Source of the DNA: an uncultured Chloracidobacterium sp.
GTDB lineage: Bacteria; Acidobacteriota; Blastocatellia; Chloracidobacteriales; Chloracidobacteriaceae
Assembly: GCA_937966115.1 (NCBI GenBank)
Contig: CALCKX010000062.1
Location: forward strand, 1 to 42,014
Direction of reading: 5' to 3'
Length of the DNA stretch: 42,014 bases
This document shows positions 8,281-17,593 of this stretch, piece by piece; within the stretch, counting starts at the first letter, position 1, and each line of letters opens with the position of its first letter. The position numbers and the translations under genes are program-made. The notes beneath the pieces were generated by a model. The model was not told the origin of the DNA and ran no database searches. It saw nothing but the letters and a program-made list of their open reading frames with translations.

Positions 8281-9159
8281 TCAACTCAAGGCCAAGCAGG
8301 AGGGATCCTCAAGCAATTCGAGGTCTTCCGCGTTGAAGCGCTGGACGCTGATGTTGATGTACTCGCTGCGCAGGTGCTCAAACACCTCGCGGTCGGACAG
8401 CGGCTTCACCTTCAGGGCTTCCGGCTCGGACAGCAGGTAGTCGGCAATTTCGAGATACCGATCCTGCGCCAAGGCGATGCCGCCGATGCGCTTCATCTCG
8501 AAGATCGAGACGCCGGCCAGGCGCGACCGCCGAATCTCGTCAATCTGCGGGACGTGACCGACGATGCGCGCCCCGGTGCGGTCGCAGAATCGCTCGACGT
8601 GGTCGGTGTCGGGGCAGCGGTTCACAATCAGCCCGGCGATGTAGATTGGATAGTTCTTGGTCTTGGCCATCACCGCCGCGCAGATGCGGTTGGCGGCGAA
8701 GAGCGAATCGAAATCGTTGGCCGTTACGACGCAGGCGAAGTCGGAGTGATTGAGCGGCGTAGCGAAGCCGCCGCACACCACGTCGCCTAGCACGTCGAAG
8801 ATCACCACGTCGTATTCATCCATGAGCTTGTGGTCGCGCAAGAACTTCACGGCCTCGCCCGTGACATAGCCGCCGCAGCCGGCCCCGGCCGCTGGCCCGC
8901 CCGACTCCATGGCGTCCACGCCCATCTTGCCCTTGAAGATCACGTCCGATGGCTCGATTTCCTCGTGGTGGTAGTCGAACTCCTCCAGAATTTCGACCAG
9001 CGTCGGGATCATGCGCTTGGTGATGGTAAAGGTTGAATCGTGCTTGGGGTCGCAGCCGACTTGGAGAACGCGCGCGCCGCGCTTCGCCATGGCAATCGCG
9101 ATATTGGAGGACGTCGTGGATTTGCCGATGCCGCCCTTGCCGTAGATTGAAACGATCAT
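8281..9159 (-). CDS. bchL: Light-independent protochlorophyllide reductase iron-sulfur ATP-binding protein BchL
   Basis: BchL is the NifH-like homodimer that feeds electrons, with ATP hydrolysis, to BchNB for the dark reduction of protochlorophyllide ring D. The 292-residue protein has the P-loop GKGGIGKST (7-15), VGCDPKHDSTFT, and the two cluster cysteines in AGAGCGGYV (C95) and DVVCGGFATPLN (C129). DYHHEEIEPSDVIFKG and FAANRICAAV are typical of BchL/ChlL rather than BchX, which carries the P-loop deeper in the chain and a different switch region. GAGG lies 8 nt before the ATG. bchN and bchB are not in the window. Confidence 0.96.
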   Translation of the reverse strand: MIVSIYGKGGIGKSTTSSNIAIAMAKRGARVLQVGCDPKHDSTFTITKRMIPTLVEILEEFDYHHEEIEPSDVIFKGKMGVDAMESGGPAAGAGCGGYVTGEAVKFLRDHKLMDEYDVVIFDVLGDVVCGGFATPLNHSDFACVVTANDFDSLFAANRICAAVMAKTKNYPIYIAGLIVNRCPDTDHVERFCDRTGARIVGHVPQIDEIRRSRLAGVSIFEMKRIGGIALAQDRYLEIADYLLSEPEALKVKPLSDREVFEHLRSEYINISVQRFNAEDLELLEDPSCLALS

Positions 9160-9245
9160 GTGTCAAACCTCGCCTTGGGTTGGAATGATAAGGAAAGCCT
9201 TGGGGGACGAAGGGCCGCTTCCAACCCTCCATCGCGGACTGAGTC

Positions 9246-10559
9246 TCAAGCTGAGCGCGCCAATCGCGCTCGCTGGACTTGAAAGCCGCTGACACGGACT
9301 TCAAGCCCGAAGGTTTCGCACAGACGACTCTGCTCGCCCTGCGCCGCCGACTCGCGGATGTTTTCGATGAGCGGATGCGCGAACTTGCGCAGAATCGAAG
9401 TAATGATGACCTCGCGCACATAGCGCTCGACTTCAGGCGACATGCCGCCTAGGCGCTCGATCCGCTTGCGATGCCGCTCGTATTCCGCCTGGGCGAGTTC
9501 CGCCAAATGGGCATTGAGCGCCGCGATGAAGGGGGCGGCGGCCATGGCGCGCCATTCAGCGACAAAGGCGGCTAGCTCTTCTTCAACGATATTGCTGGCG
9601 CGCTCAGCTTCGAGCTTCCGCTCGCGCAGGTTACCCTCGACGACCGACTGGAGATCGTCCACGTCATAGACGAACACCTGCTCCAGGTCATTGATGGACG
9701 GATCGACGTTGCGCGGAACCGAAATATCGATAATGAACATCGGGCGGTGGCGCCGCCGCTCCATCGCCGTCGCCACATCGGCGACGCGAACGACGAAATG
9801 CGGCGCGGCAGTGGCGAAAATCAAGATGTCCGCTTCTGGCAGGCGCTCCCGAAAGCGGTCGAAAATGACGGCCGAGCCATTGAATTTGGTCGCCAGTTGC
9901 ACGGCTTTCTCATACGACCGACTCGCCACCACGATGCGACTCGCGCCCGCATTCATCAGGTGCGTCGCCGCCAGCTCGGCCATTTCGCCGGCCCCGACCA
10001 GCATGACGGTCTGCCCTTCGAGGCTGGTGAAAATGCGTCGCGCCAGCTCGACGGCGGCGTAGCTGACGGAAATGGCGTTGGCGCCGATTTTCGTCTCAGT
10101 GCGAACGCGCTTGGCGACATTGAACGCCTTGTGCATGAGCTTATTGAGCAGCGTCCCCGTCTTGTTGAGCGACTGCGCCGTGGCGTAAGCGTCCTTGACC
10201 TGACCGAGAATTTGCGGCTCGCCAAGGATCATCGAGTCGAGGCTTGACGCGACCCGAAACACATGACGCGCGACATCCTGATCCGTGTAGTAATAGAGGT
10301 GCTCGTCATAGCCATCGCACTTCTGATGAATCGCCTTGAGGAAATTCTTGACGCAGTTGATCGCCTCCGCCCCCTCGCGCGGAGTGACGGCAAGCAACTC
10401 GACGCGGTTACAGGTGGATAAGATCATGCCCTCGACGATGTTTTGACCATCCACGAAGAGGTTGAGCGCTTCCGGCAGATAGTGCTTGCTGAAAGCGAAA
10501 CGTTCGCGTACGGCGACAGGCGCGGTGTGGTGATTGAGTCCGACAAGTACAAACTTCAT
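9246..10559 (-). CDS. hemA: Glutamyl-tRNA reductase
   Basis: HemA reduces glutamyl-tRNA to glutamate-1-semialdehyde, the first committed step of tetrapyrrole synthesis by the C5 route. The 437-residue length is normal. Visible motifs are GLNHHTAPVAVRER (7-20), the catalytic cysteine in STCNRVEL (C50), SLDSMILGEPQILGQ (106-120), the NADPH site VMLVGAGEMAE (185-195) and the C-terminal dimerisation helix region. Being between bchH and bchL, it couples precursor supply to bacteriochlorophyll synthesis. The presence of HemA shows the C5 rather than the Shemin route. Confidence 0.97.
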   Translation of the reverse strand: MKFVLVGLNHHTAPVAVRERFAFSKHYLPEALNLFVDGQNIVEGMILSTCNRVELLAVTPREGAEAINCVKNFLKAIHQKCDGYDEHLYYYTDQDVARHVFRVASSLDSMILGEPQILGQVKDAYATAQSLNKTGTLLNKLMHKAFNVAKRVRTETKIGANAISVSYAAVELARRIFTSLEGQTVMLVGAGEMAELAATHLMNAGASRIVVASRSYEKAVQLATKFNGSAVIFDRFRERLPEADILIFATAAPHFVVRVADVATAMERRRHRPMFIIDISVPRNVDPSINDLEQVFVYDVDDLQSVVEGNLRERKLEAERASNIVEEELAAFVAEWRAMAAAPFIAALNAHLAELAQAEYERHRKRIERLGGMSPEVERYVREVIITSILRKFAHPLIENIRESAAQGEQSRLCETFGLEVRVSGFQVQRARLARSA

Positions 10560-10607
10560 GGTGGTCAGTCCCAGGGAAGTCAGGGTTCGCCAACTGACGA
10601 ACGCGCG

Positions 10608-13600
10608 TCACAAGGTCACGTTTTCGAGGGCGTCTTCCATTTGGGCGTAGGCCTCACGCAGTTGCTCGAGCGTCGCCTCGTCCGTCTTCCACAAGCCGCG
10701 CCCGTTGGCTTCGAGCAACCGGCGGGTTAGCTTCGACAAGCTGCTTGGATTGAGCCGCTGCAAGCGCGCGCGCATGGCTTCGTCGAGGACATAAGTCTGC
10801 GCGACGCCGTCATACACCCAGTCGTCCACGGCTTGGCAGGTGGCGCTCCAGCCAAAGGTATTGGAAACCTGCCGCTCTATCTGGCTGACGCCGGCGTAGC
10901 CGCTTGCCAGCATGGCCTCATACCACTTGGGGTTCAGGAGCTTTGTCCGGGATTCGAGGCGTACCGCTTCCTCGAGGCTGCGCACTTTGGCTTCCGCGCC
11001 CGTGGCGTCGGCCAGCAGCACCGCCGGCGCGGACGCTTCGCCGCGGAGATGCTTGACGGCGCTGGCGACGCCGCCGAGATACTCGTAGTAGTGGTCAATG
11101 TCGGCGATGTTCATCTCGGTGGAGTCCACGTTTTGGAACGCCAGCGTGACGCCGCCCAGGACGCGCTCATAATCGGCGCGCGCCTCGACGAACTGCCCGC
11201 TCGCGTCATAGGCGAACCCCTTGCGCGCAAGGAACGTCTGGGCGATTTCGCCGTCGCTTTCCCAAGTCGCCGAGTCCACGAGATGATTCACATTCGCCCC
11301 GTAGCTGCCCGCGGCGTTTGAGAAAATCCGCCGGACGGCGTCCTCGAAGGCGACGCCTTGCCGGAGCATCTCCTGCACATGCGCCCGAACGAAGTTCCGC
11401 TCTGGCGGCTCATCCGCCTGCGCCGCCAGCCGAACGGCGCGGTCCAGAAGCCGCATTTGCTGCGGGAGCACATCGCGGAAGATGCCGGACAGCGTCAGCA
11501 CTACATCGATGCGCGGGCGGCCCAGCTCGGCGAGCGAAACCAGCTCCACATTGGCGATGCGCCCCATTTCGTCGGCGGTCGCCCGGGCGCCCAGCAGCCA
11601 CAGCGCCTGCGCGACGCCCACGCCGCCGCTTTTCAGGTTGTCCGTGCCCCACAGGACCAGGGCGACGCTGCTCGGCAGCGCCCCGGCATGCTCGCGCGCG
11701 TAGCGGTCAAGCAACTGCTCCACGGCGGCCTGCGCCTCGCGGGTCGCGGCGCAGGTCGGCATCCGATAGGGGTCAATGGCGTGCAAGTTACGCCCGGTGG
11801 GAAGAATGCTGGGGTCGCGCACGACATCCCCGCCCGCGACCGGCTCGATGTAGCGGCCATCCAACGCCCGCAAAATGGCGTCCAGCTCGGCGTTTGCGCG
11901 GAGCTTCTCATGCAGGTCGAATAAAAACTCGAAGTGCGCCTCGAACGCGCTGCGCTTGGCTTGACAGAGCTTGGCGAGGAGCGCCGCCCCGGCTTTCGCC
12001 GAGCGCTTCTGGCGCATCTCCGCGATTGCCTCGCCGATAAAATGCTTGGCTTGTCGCTCAAGCTCGACGGCTCGCGAGAAAGCGGCCAAATCGGCGCCCG
12101 CCGATGCCGCGAAGCCCGGAATGGCGCCCGCCGCTCGTTGCGTCCAGTGCGCGATGACAGTTTTGGTCAGGCTGGGCAGGCGGCGCTCAGCCACTGGGAA
12201 ATCGGCCACGACGCGCAGCATGCCGAGCAGCTCGGACTCGTCCAGACCATCATCCATCGTATGGAGACCGGTCGGAATCAGGCTGTATTCCAGCTCCAGC
12301 AGGTCGGCATAGAGCTTCTGAAAGCGCTCCGTCGTCAGCTCCTCGTCCCGGAAGTCGTGATCGAGCAGGCTCAGGCTGCGGGCTTTCTCGACGATGCCTG
12401 GAACGTAAGCCGGGCGTCGCCCCGGCTCATTGCGGAAGCCGTCCATCATCTCCTTAAGCGTCACGAAGTCCTTGTAAAGACCGGCGGCTTCAATCGGCGG
12501 GCTAAGGTAGCTGACGAGCGTCGCGTAGCCGCGGCGCTTGGCAATCAGCCCCTCCGACGGATTGTTGGCGCAGTAGGCGTAAATGTTCGGCAGGTCGCCG
12601 ATAAGGCGGTCGCTCCAGCAGTGGCGGCTGAGACCGACTTGCTTGCCGGGCATGAATTCCGTCGCGCCGTGCGTGCCGAAGTGCAGCAGCGCATCCGCCC
12701 CCCAGACGCGATTGAGATAGGCGTAAAAAGCCGCGAAGCCGTGGCTCGGCGTGGCGTCCTGCGAGAACAACAGCCGCATCGGGTCATCCTCGAACCCAAA
12801 GCTTGGCTGGACGAACACGCCCACGTTGCCAAACGCCCGCCCCATGATGGCAAAGTCGCCGCCATAGACATTCTTCTCGCCGGGCGCCGGACCCCACTCG
12901 CGCTCGATTTCGCGGTAGGCCGGCGCCAGCCGCTCGTACTCGCGGCGCGGGAACAAATCGCACACATTGGCCGGCTGGCCATACTGAGCGGCATTGCCCT
13001 GAACGATGCTGTCGCGCAGCTCATCCGCCGTGGCGGGCGCGTCTTCGACGCCGTAGCCCGCCTGTTTCATCTTGGCGAGCAGGCGGTGCAGACTCGTCCA
13101 GACATCGAGGTACGCCGCCGTCCCGACATTGCCCTGGCTGGGCGGGAAGTTGAACAAGACAATCCCGACGCGCCGCTTGGCCGGCGGCAGGCGGCGCGCC
13201 CGCGCGCGGGCCAGCACGCGCCCGGTCAGCCGCTCCACGCGGTCGGGAATCGGCTCCAGCAGCCGCGAAGCGCCCGATTTACCGGCGAAGACGACCTGGT
13301 CGGTCGCGCCGTCCAGCTCGGGAATGGAAACCATCAAGGTTGCCTGGAGGCGGTTGAGACCCTGCGTGTCGGCCAGCCACTCCTCGATCGTCTGAAACTC
13401 CAGCGAGGGCGCGCACACGTAAGGCACGTCGAGCTGCTTGAGCAGTCGCTCGGCGGCCTGAGCGTCGTTGTAGGCCGGCCCGCCCACCAGCGAGAAGCCG
13501 GTCAGCGACAGCACCGCGTCCACGGCGGGGCGGCCGCGCTCCAGGAAGTACTTCTCCACCGCCGGGCGGCCGTCCAGCCCAAAGGCGTAGGCTGGAATGA

Positions 13601-14444
13601 CATTCGCGCCGCGCTCCTCGAGCGCCTCGATGACCGCCGCGTAGTGAGCGCGATTGCCGGAAAGCAGGTATGACCGCAGCATCAGCACGCCAATCGTCGG
13701 GGCGTTCGGACGCATCGGGGCGTGGGCGCGGAACTCCTTCAGCGACTCGACAATGCGCCCCTCGCGCGGATGAAACAGCCCCACGTCGGGATATTCAATT
13801 GGCGGCTTCGGGCTAAAGCGCCCTTTGTAGGGCGCGGCATAGCGCGTCAGCAGAAACAGCAGAAACTGCTCCAGGTTGTCCGCCGAGGCGTTGAGCCAGT
13901 ACTGGATGCTCATCATGTAGGCGTGAATGTCCTGCGCCGTGCCGGGGATATATTTCATGATCTTCCCGGCGTTTTTGAGCATCGTGAGCATCGTCCGTCC
14001 CGGCGGCTGGGCGCCTTTTGGCTCCTCCGCCGGATCGTCGGCTTTCTTGAAGGAATCCTTGACGGCGCGAATCATGCGCAGCGGCGAGTACCACGGCGTT
14101 TCGCCTTCGTCCTTCTGGGCGAGGACGAACCGGCCAAGGCGCGTCTCGCGGATGAGCGACGGCGCGCACATCACGCAGATGACCGCTTCATAGCGGGCGG
14201 CATGGCGGCGGAGCAGCTCGCGAATGAGGGCGACCTTTTCATCGTCAAACTGGTGGACGACAAAAACCAGGTCGGCTTCGGCCGCGTCGGCCCGGAGCTT
14301 TTCGACCGCTTCAGCGCGGTCAAGCTCGGCGGCGATGTGGAAGGCGACGCGCAGATCGACGCCATGCCGCTCGCGCACCCGTTCGGCGGCGACGGCAAGA
14401 GCCAGGTCGGCCTGGCCATCCAATGCAATGAAAAGAAACTTCAT
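10608..14444 (-). CDS. bchH: Magnesium chelatase subunit H
   Basis: The large catalytic subunit binds protoporphyrin IX and inserts Mg2+ together with BchI and BchD, at the branch to bacteriochlorophyll. At 1278 residues it matches the family. Recognisable segments are VLMLRSYLLSGNRAHY, VGIVLFNFPPSQGNVGTAAYLD, FGTHGATEFMPGKQVGLS, YCANNPSEGLIAKRRGYATLVSYL and the C-terminal YDGVAQTYVLDEAMRARLQRLNP. It is the first gene of the minus-strand bch cluster, 48 bp before hemA. Green sulfur bacteria have paralogues BchS and BchT of similar length; which one this corresponds to cannot be decided without alignment, but the general function is firm. Confidence 0.96.
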   Translation of the reverse strand: MKFLFIALDGQADLALAVAAERVRERHGVDLRVAFHIAAELDRAEAVEKLRADAAEADLVFVVHQFDDEKVALIRELLRRHAARYEAVICVMCAPSLIRETRLGRFVLAQKDEGETPWYSPLRMIRAVKDSFKKADDPAEEPKGAQPPGRTMLTMLKNAGKIMKYIPGTAQDIHAYMMSIQYWLNASADNLEQFLLFLLTRYAAPYKGRFSPKPPIEYPDVGLFHPREGRIVESLKEFRAHAPMRPNAPTIGVLMLRSYLLSGNRAHYAAVIEALEERGANVIPAYAFGLDGRPAVEKYFLERGRPAVDAVLSLTGFSLVGGPAYNDAQAAERLLKQLDVPYVCAPSLEFQTIEEWLADTQGLNRLQATLMVSIPELDGATDQVVFAGKSGASRLLEPIPDRVERLTGRVLARARARRLPPAKRRVGIVLFNFPPSQGNVGTAAYLDVWTSLHRLLAKMKQAGYGVEDAPATADELRDSIVQGNAAQYGQPANVCDLFPRREYERLAPAYREIEREWGPAPGEKNVYGGDFAIMGRAFGNVGVFVQPSFGFEDDPMRLLFSQDATPSHGFAAFYAYLNRVWGADALLHFGTHGATEFMPGKQVGLSRHCWSDRLIGDLPNIYAYCANNPSEGLIAKRRGYATLVSYLSPPIEAAGLYKDFVTLKEMMDGFRNEPGRRPAYVPGIVEKARSLSLLDHDFRDEELTTERFQKLYADLLELEYSLIPTGLHTMDDGLDESELLGMLRVVADFPVAERRLPSLTKTVIAHWTQRAAGAIPGFAASAGADLAAFSRAVELERQAKHFIGEAIAEMRQKRSAKAGAALLAKLCQAKRSAFEAHFEFLFDLHEKLRANAELDAILRALDGRYIEPVAGGDVVRDPSILPTGRNLHAIDPYRMPTCAATREAQAAVEQLLDRYAREHAGALPSSVALVLWGTDNLKSGGVGVAQALWLLGARATADEMGRIANVELVSLAELGRPRIDVVLTLSGIFRDVLPQQMRLLDRAVRLAAQADEPPERNFVRAHVQEMLRQGVAFEDAVRRIFSNAAGSYGANVNHLVDSATWESDGEIAQTFLARKGFAYDASGQFVEARADYERVLGGVTLAFQNVDSTEMNIADIDHYYEYLGGVASAVKHLRGEASAPAVLLADATGAEAKVRSLEEAVRLESRTKLLNPKWYEAMLASGYAGVSQIERQVSNTFGWSATCQAVDDWVYDGVAQTYVLDEAMRARLQRLNPSSLSKLTRRLLEANGRGLWKTDEATLEQLREAYAQMEDALENVTL

Positions 14445-14642
14445 ACCCGAAGACGCTCTTGTGAATCCAAAAAACGCTTTTCCGCCGGAATGCGGTCATA
14501 GGGGAGGTAACACTGGGACTCACGCGATTCGGGGACGCTCGCCTTCCGTCTCTCAGCCGAGAACCGTCAGCCGGGAAGGTCGCAGTGGGGGGTGAGCCTG
14601 AAACCAAGCTATAGAACGATTTAGGGAGCCGCAAAAAAATCT

Positions 14643-15680
14643 TCAAAGCTCTTCCGTATTCCGCCGCGCGGGCGGCGGCGCGGGAGCGGGCGCCTTGGGG
14701 GGCGCTTCCAATCGCCAGCGGCAGCGCGCTTCGGGCAGGCGCGCCGCAACGGCCAGGGCGAGGAACCCGACCGTCCACCGGGCGTTGATTTCGAGCAGCG
14801 GGCGCCATCCGCCGGCGTGCTCGAGCGCGTCGCAGCCCCAGGGGCCGCGGTAGCCTGCGGCCGCCAGGCGGGCCCCGACTTGCGCTCCGACGCGCCAGAC
14901 GATTTCCGGCGCGGGCGCCGGCGTCAGCTCATAGCCGATTAGCGTCCCGGCCCCATTCATGACGGGGCGGCTGACGCCGAGCAGCGTCGCCGCGCCGGCG
15001 GCGTCAATCAGGCCGCACACGCCATACTCCCGAACGGCAGGTCGCCACGGCTCGAACAAGAGAGCGTCGCCGGCGGCAAAGCGCCGCCGACACCAGGCGG
15101 CCGCGGCCGGCGGCGCTACCGGCCCGCGCCCCAGCGCCCGCTCGCGTCCCGCAACGCCGTACGGGTGCTTCACGACCCAGAGATCGTCCGCCCGCGGGCA
15201 GGCCTGCGCGAGTTGCGCCGCCAGCTCGCCCTCCGAGGCGACCAGTCGGGCGCGGGCGTCGGCAATCCCCAGCTCGCGTTCCAGCGCGTGGCTATAAGCC
15301 TTGGAATTGACGCGCCCCACGACGTCCAGCGGCGGCGGCGACAGCTTGGCTCCGGCGCGCGCGCCGACCGCCAGGACCGTCGGCGTCCAGCCCCAGGGCG
15401 TGAACAGCCGCGCCGATTGGTCACCGGGGCGGTCGAGCGGCACCAGCTCGACGCCGGCGGCGACCGCCGTCGCGGCCAAGCTCGGGAACCAGCCGCGCGG
15501 CGTCAGCAGCCCATCGCCAGGACGCAGCAGGTATTTCAGCAGGTTGTACGCCAGGAGATGGCTGCGGGCCGCGAAGCGCTCGGCGGGCGCGTAGCGGCGC
15601 CCGCGGGCAAGCGCCGCCCATTCGGCTTCAAAGTCAGCGTTGACGTGCCACAAGCGCGGCCCGCCCGCAACGTCGAACAT
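14643..15680 (-). CDS. ATP-grasp family protein of unknown substrate
   Basis: A 345-residue protein from the ATG at 15680 (MFDVAGGPRLWHVNADFE). The frame is open up to 15758 but that would leave almost no room before the divergent gene. ATP-grasp features are the nucleotide-binding strand DLWVVKHPYGVAGRERALG, an acceptor strand ALLFEPWRPAVREYGVCG, and the metal-binding end GPWGCDALEHAGGWRPLLEINARWT with the Glu-x-Asn pair. ATP-grasp enzymes join a carboxylate to an amine or thiol through an acyl phosphate. The N-terminal third resembles no domain I can name. It lies 198 bp before bchH on the same strand, so co-transcription is possible. The tail is proline- and alanine-rich. Confidence 0.75.
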   Translation of the reverse strand: MFDVAGGPRLWHVNADFEAEWAALARGRRYAPAERFAARSHLLAYNLLKYLLRPGDGLLTPRGWFPSLAATAVAAGVELVPLDRPGDQSARLFTPWGWTPTVLAVGARAGAKLSPPPLDVVGRVNSKAYSHALERELGIADARARLVASEGELAAQLAQACPRADDLWVVKHPYGVAGRERALGRGPVAPPAAAAWCRRRFAAGDALLFEPWRPAVREYGVCGLIDAAGAATLLGVSRPVMNGAGTLIGYELTPAPAPEIVWRVGAQVGARLAAAGYRGPWGCDALEHAGGWRPLLEINARWTVGFLALAVAARLPEARCRWRLEAPPKAPAPAPPPARRNTEEL

Positions 15681-15767
15681 CGCCTGGCTTGGACTTGCTT
15701 GGATCAGAACTTGACGCGAAGATGCCGGCGAACGACTGTGCGCCCCCCAGCCTCGCACGATTCTCGA

Positions 15768-16232
15768 ATGACGCTCGAAAACCCGATGATCAAGTTTTAT
15801 TCCAAAGAATGGCTCGATGAAATGGCGCGGCGGATGGAAACCGACCCGCGCTTCCTGGCGGACGGCAAAAAGCTCAACGGCACGTTTGTCTTCCGCATCT
15901 ACGACGGCCCGGACAGGAAAGACCGCCGGACGCAGTGGACATTCAAGCAGGGCAAGGCGCTGGAGTGGAAGTATGAAGATCAGCCCGCCCCCTGGCAGGC
16001 GCTCCGCGAGGAGCCGTTTAGCGCCAACTTTGTCTCGCGGACGACCACGACCTTTGAAAAAGCCGCTCGCCTCAATCGCGGCGAGATCACGGTTCAGCGG
16101 GCGCTGTCATCGCCGGACTACAAGATTGAAGGCAACATGAGCCTGGTCATGGCGATGATGAAGTCGTTCAACGCCTGGAATCTCATCGCTTCTGAAATTC
16201 CGGTCGCGTATGATCTCGCCGCCGAAAGCTAG
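15768..16232 (+). CDS. SCP2-like sterol-carrier domain protein
   Basis: A 154-residue protein with one compact domain: the pattern FVFRIYDGPDRKDRRTQWTF, GKALEWKYEDQ, LNRGEITVQRALSSPDYKIEGNMSLVMAMM resembles SCP2-family proteins that bind lipids in a hydrophobic pocket and end with a helix over it. No signal peptide or membrane helix. Starts at 15768 or 15786 are both possible and neither has a clear ribosome-binding site; the longer one is given. It is divergent from the ATP-grasp gene and convergent with an SDR gene. Ligand unknown. Confidence 0.72.
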   Translation: MTLENPMIKFYSKEWLDEMARRMETDPRFLADGKKLNGTFVFRIYDGPDRKDRRTQWTFKQGKALEWKYEDQPAPWQALREEPFSANFVSRTTTTFEKAARLNRGEITVQRALSSPDYKIEGNMSLVMAMMKSFNAWNLIASEIPVAYDLAAES

Positions 16233-16289
16233 CGCTACAAGCGGCCCGCCCGGCGCTGGCGCCCGCCAGGCGGCGCGCGCGGCAGGCGC

Positions 16290-16997
16290 CTACCCGCCGA
16301 CCGGCAGACTTGCCCCATTGATGCCGCGCGCGGCATCGGACAGCAAAAAGACCAGCGCGTCGGCAACGGCGTCCGGCGCGACCCAGGTCGAGCGGTCAGC
16401 GTCGGGCAGGGCGGCGCGGTTGGCCGGCGTATCAATCATGCCCGGCAGAATGACGTTGACGCGAATCCCGAACGGGGCGGCCTCGGCAGCCAGAGTTTCG
16501 GTCAGGCGAATGACCGCCGCCTTAGACGCGGCGTAGCCGGCGTGACCGGCCGTTCCGCGCAGCGCGCCGAGCGAGGAGACATTGACGATGCTCCCGCGGC
16601 GGCGGGGCTGCATGGCGCGCAACGCGGCGCGACTGCCGAGAAAGGCCGTCCGCGCGTTGAGCGCGAACATGGCCTCGAAGTCGGCGAGCGTCACTTCCGT
16701 CGCCGGCGCGCCGCCCGCGTAGCCGCCGGCGAGGTTGAGCCAGCCGTCCAGGCCGCCCTGCGCTTGCAAGGCGGCCTGCGCCAGGGCTTCGGCGGCGGCT
16801 TCATCGGTCAGATCGGCCGCCACAAGCTGGAGCCGCTCCGCGGCCACGCCAAGCTGGGCGCTGAAAGCGTTCCGGTCTAGCCCTCCGCGATGGGCGGCGA
16901 CCACCCGGGCGCCGGCCAGCAAGCAAGACCGCGTGACCGCTTGCCCCAACCCGCCGGCGGCGCCGGTAATGACAACGACTCGTTCTTGAAGCGGCAT
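16290..16997 (-). CDS. Short-chain dehydrogenase/reductase
   Basis: A classical SDR of 235 residues: cofactor motif TGAAGGLGQ (11-19), ADLTDE, NLAGGYAGG (88-96), catalytic Ser in NVSSLGALRG (about 142), and YAASK with Y155 and K159. The acidic or basic residue after the second strand (AAHRGG) hints at NADP(H), weakly. Sequence resembles the FabG branch, but the C-terminus ends soon after GASLPVGG and the substrate cannot be assigned. It is convergent with the SCP2-like gene and divergent from rpmE, so it appears to be transcribed alone. Confidence 0.85.
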   Translation of the reverse strand: MPLQERVVVITGAAGGLGQAVTRSCLLAGARVVAAHRGGLDRNAFSAQLGVAAERLQLVAADLTDEAAAEALAQAALQAQGGLDGWLNLAGGYAGGAPATEVTLADFEAMFALNARTAFLGSRAALRAMQPRRRGSIVNVSSLGALRGTAGHAGYAASKAAVIRLTETLAAEAAPFGIRVNVILPGMIDTPANRAALPDADRSTWVAPDAVADALVFLLSDAARGINGASLPVGG

Positions 16998-17051
16998 AGG
17001 CTCATCGCTTTCGCTCGTCGCCTTCAGCCGCCGGCGCCCGGCGGCGACTCG

Positions 17052-17103
17052 ATCAAGCTTGATGAATTTGCGCTTGGCGAGCGAGGCGCCTTCAGTGTAT
17101 GAT
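17052..17103 (+). promoter_or_regulatory. Putative promoter with upstream palindrome for rpmE-rpsN
   Basis: TTGGCG (17074-17079) and TATGAT (17098-17103) are spaced by 18 bases and make a plausible sigma-70 promoter about 110 bases before the L31 start. Just upstream lies the perfect 12-base palindrome ATCAAGCTTGAT (17052-17063), a possible repressor site. It does not match a Zur box that I could quote with certainty. Confidence 0.4.
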
Positions 17104-17211
17104 TGGCGTTTCGCCTTGGCGTTCGTCCTGCGCGCCAGCGAAGACAGTTTCGGCTAAGACCGGATGCGGCGTCCAGCGAAAGTCGCGGCGCGTCCGGCGG
17201 GGAGGCGAGTC

Positions 17212-17496
17212 ATGAAAAAAGGCATTCATCCTGCAAATTACCGAACGGTCGTGTTTCGCGACGAGTCGGCGGATGTGAACTACATCGTGCGCTCAACGGT
17301 CAAAACCAATAAAACCATCACGATTGACGGGCAAGAATACCCGCTGGCGCTGCTTGACATCTCGGCGGCGTCGCACCCGTTTTTCACCGGGAAGCAAAAG
17401 TTCGTGGATACCGCCGGGCGCGTGGATCGCTTCAACCGGCGCTACGCCAAGAACGCGACCGGCGCAGCCGGCTCCAGGGCCAACAAGCCAAAGTAA
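17212..17496 (+). CDS. rpmE2: Ribosomal protein L31, type B (no zinc-binding cysteines)
   Basis: A 94-residue 50S subunit protein starting [17 protein letters not shown]. It has the type B features [32 protein letters not shown] and no CxxC pairs, so it belongs to the zinc-independent (C-minus) form. The ATG at 17212 has a strong GGAGG 6 nt upstream; the frame open from 17164 is 5' extension only. The gene is followed 97 bp later by rpsN. C-minus L31 paralogues are commonly induced when zinc is short, but they can also be the only L31; that cannot be judged here. Confidence 0.95.
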   Translation: MKKGIHPANYRTVVFRDESADVNYIVRSTVKTNKTITIDGQEYPLALLDISAASHPFFTGKQKFVDTAGRVDRFNRRYAKNATGAAGSRANKPK

Positions 17497-17593
17497 CAGC
17501 CAACGTAAAGCATGGGATCGGCCCGCGCCTGGCGCGGCGTTGACGCGGGCGAGCCGAACCGAGACCAAGCAAGCAATTGATAGAGAGCAACCG

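Noticed and set aside
8281-9159. BchX (chlorophyllide reductase) or NifH
   Set aside because: Motifs around the P-loop and cluster cysteines match BchL/ChlL more closely.
11934-13673. 579-residue open frame on the plus strand
   Set aside because: It is antisense to bchH and an artefact of high GC codon use.
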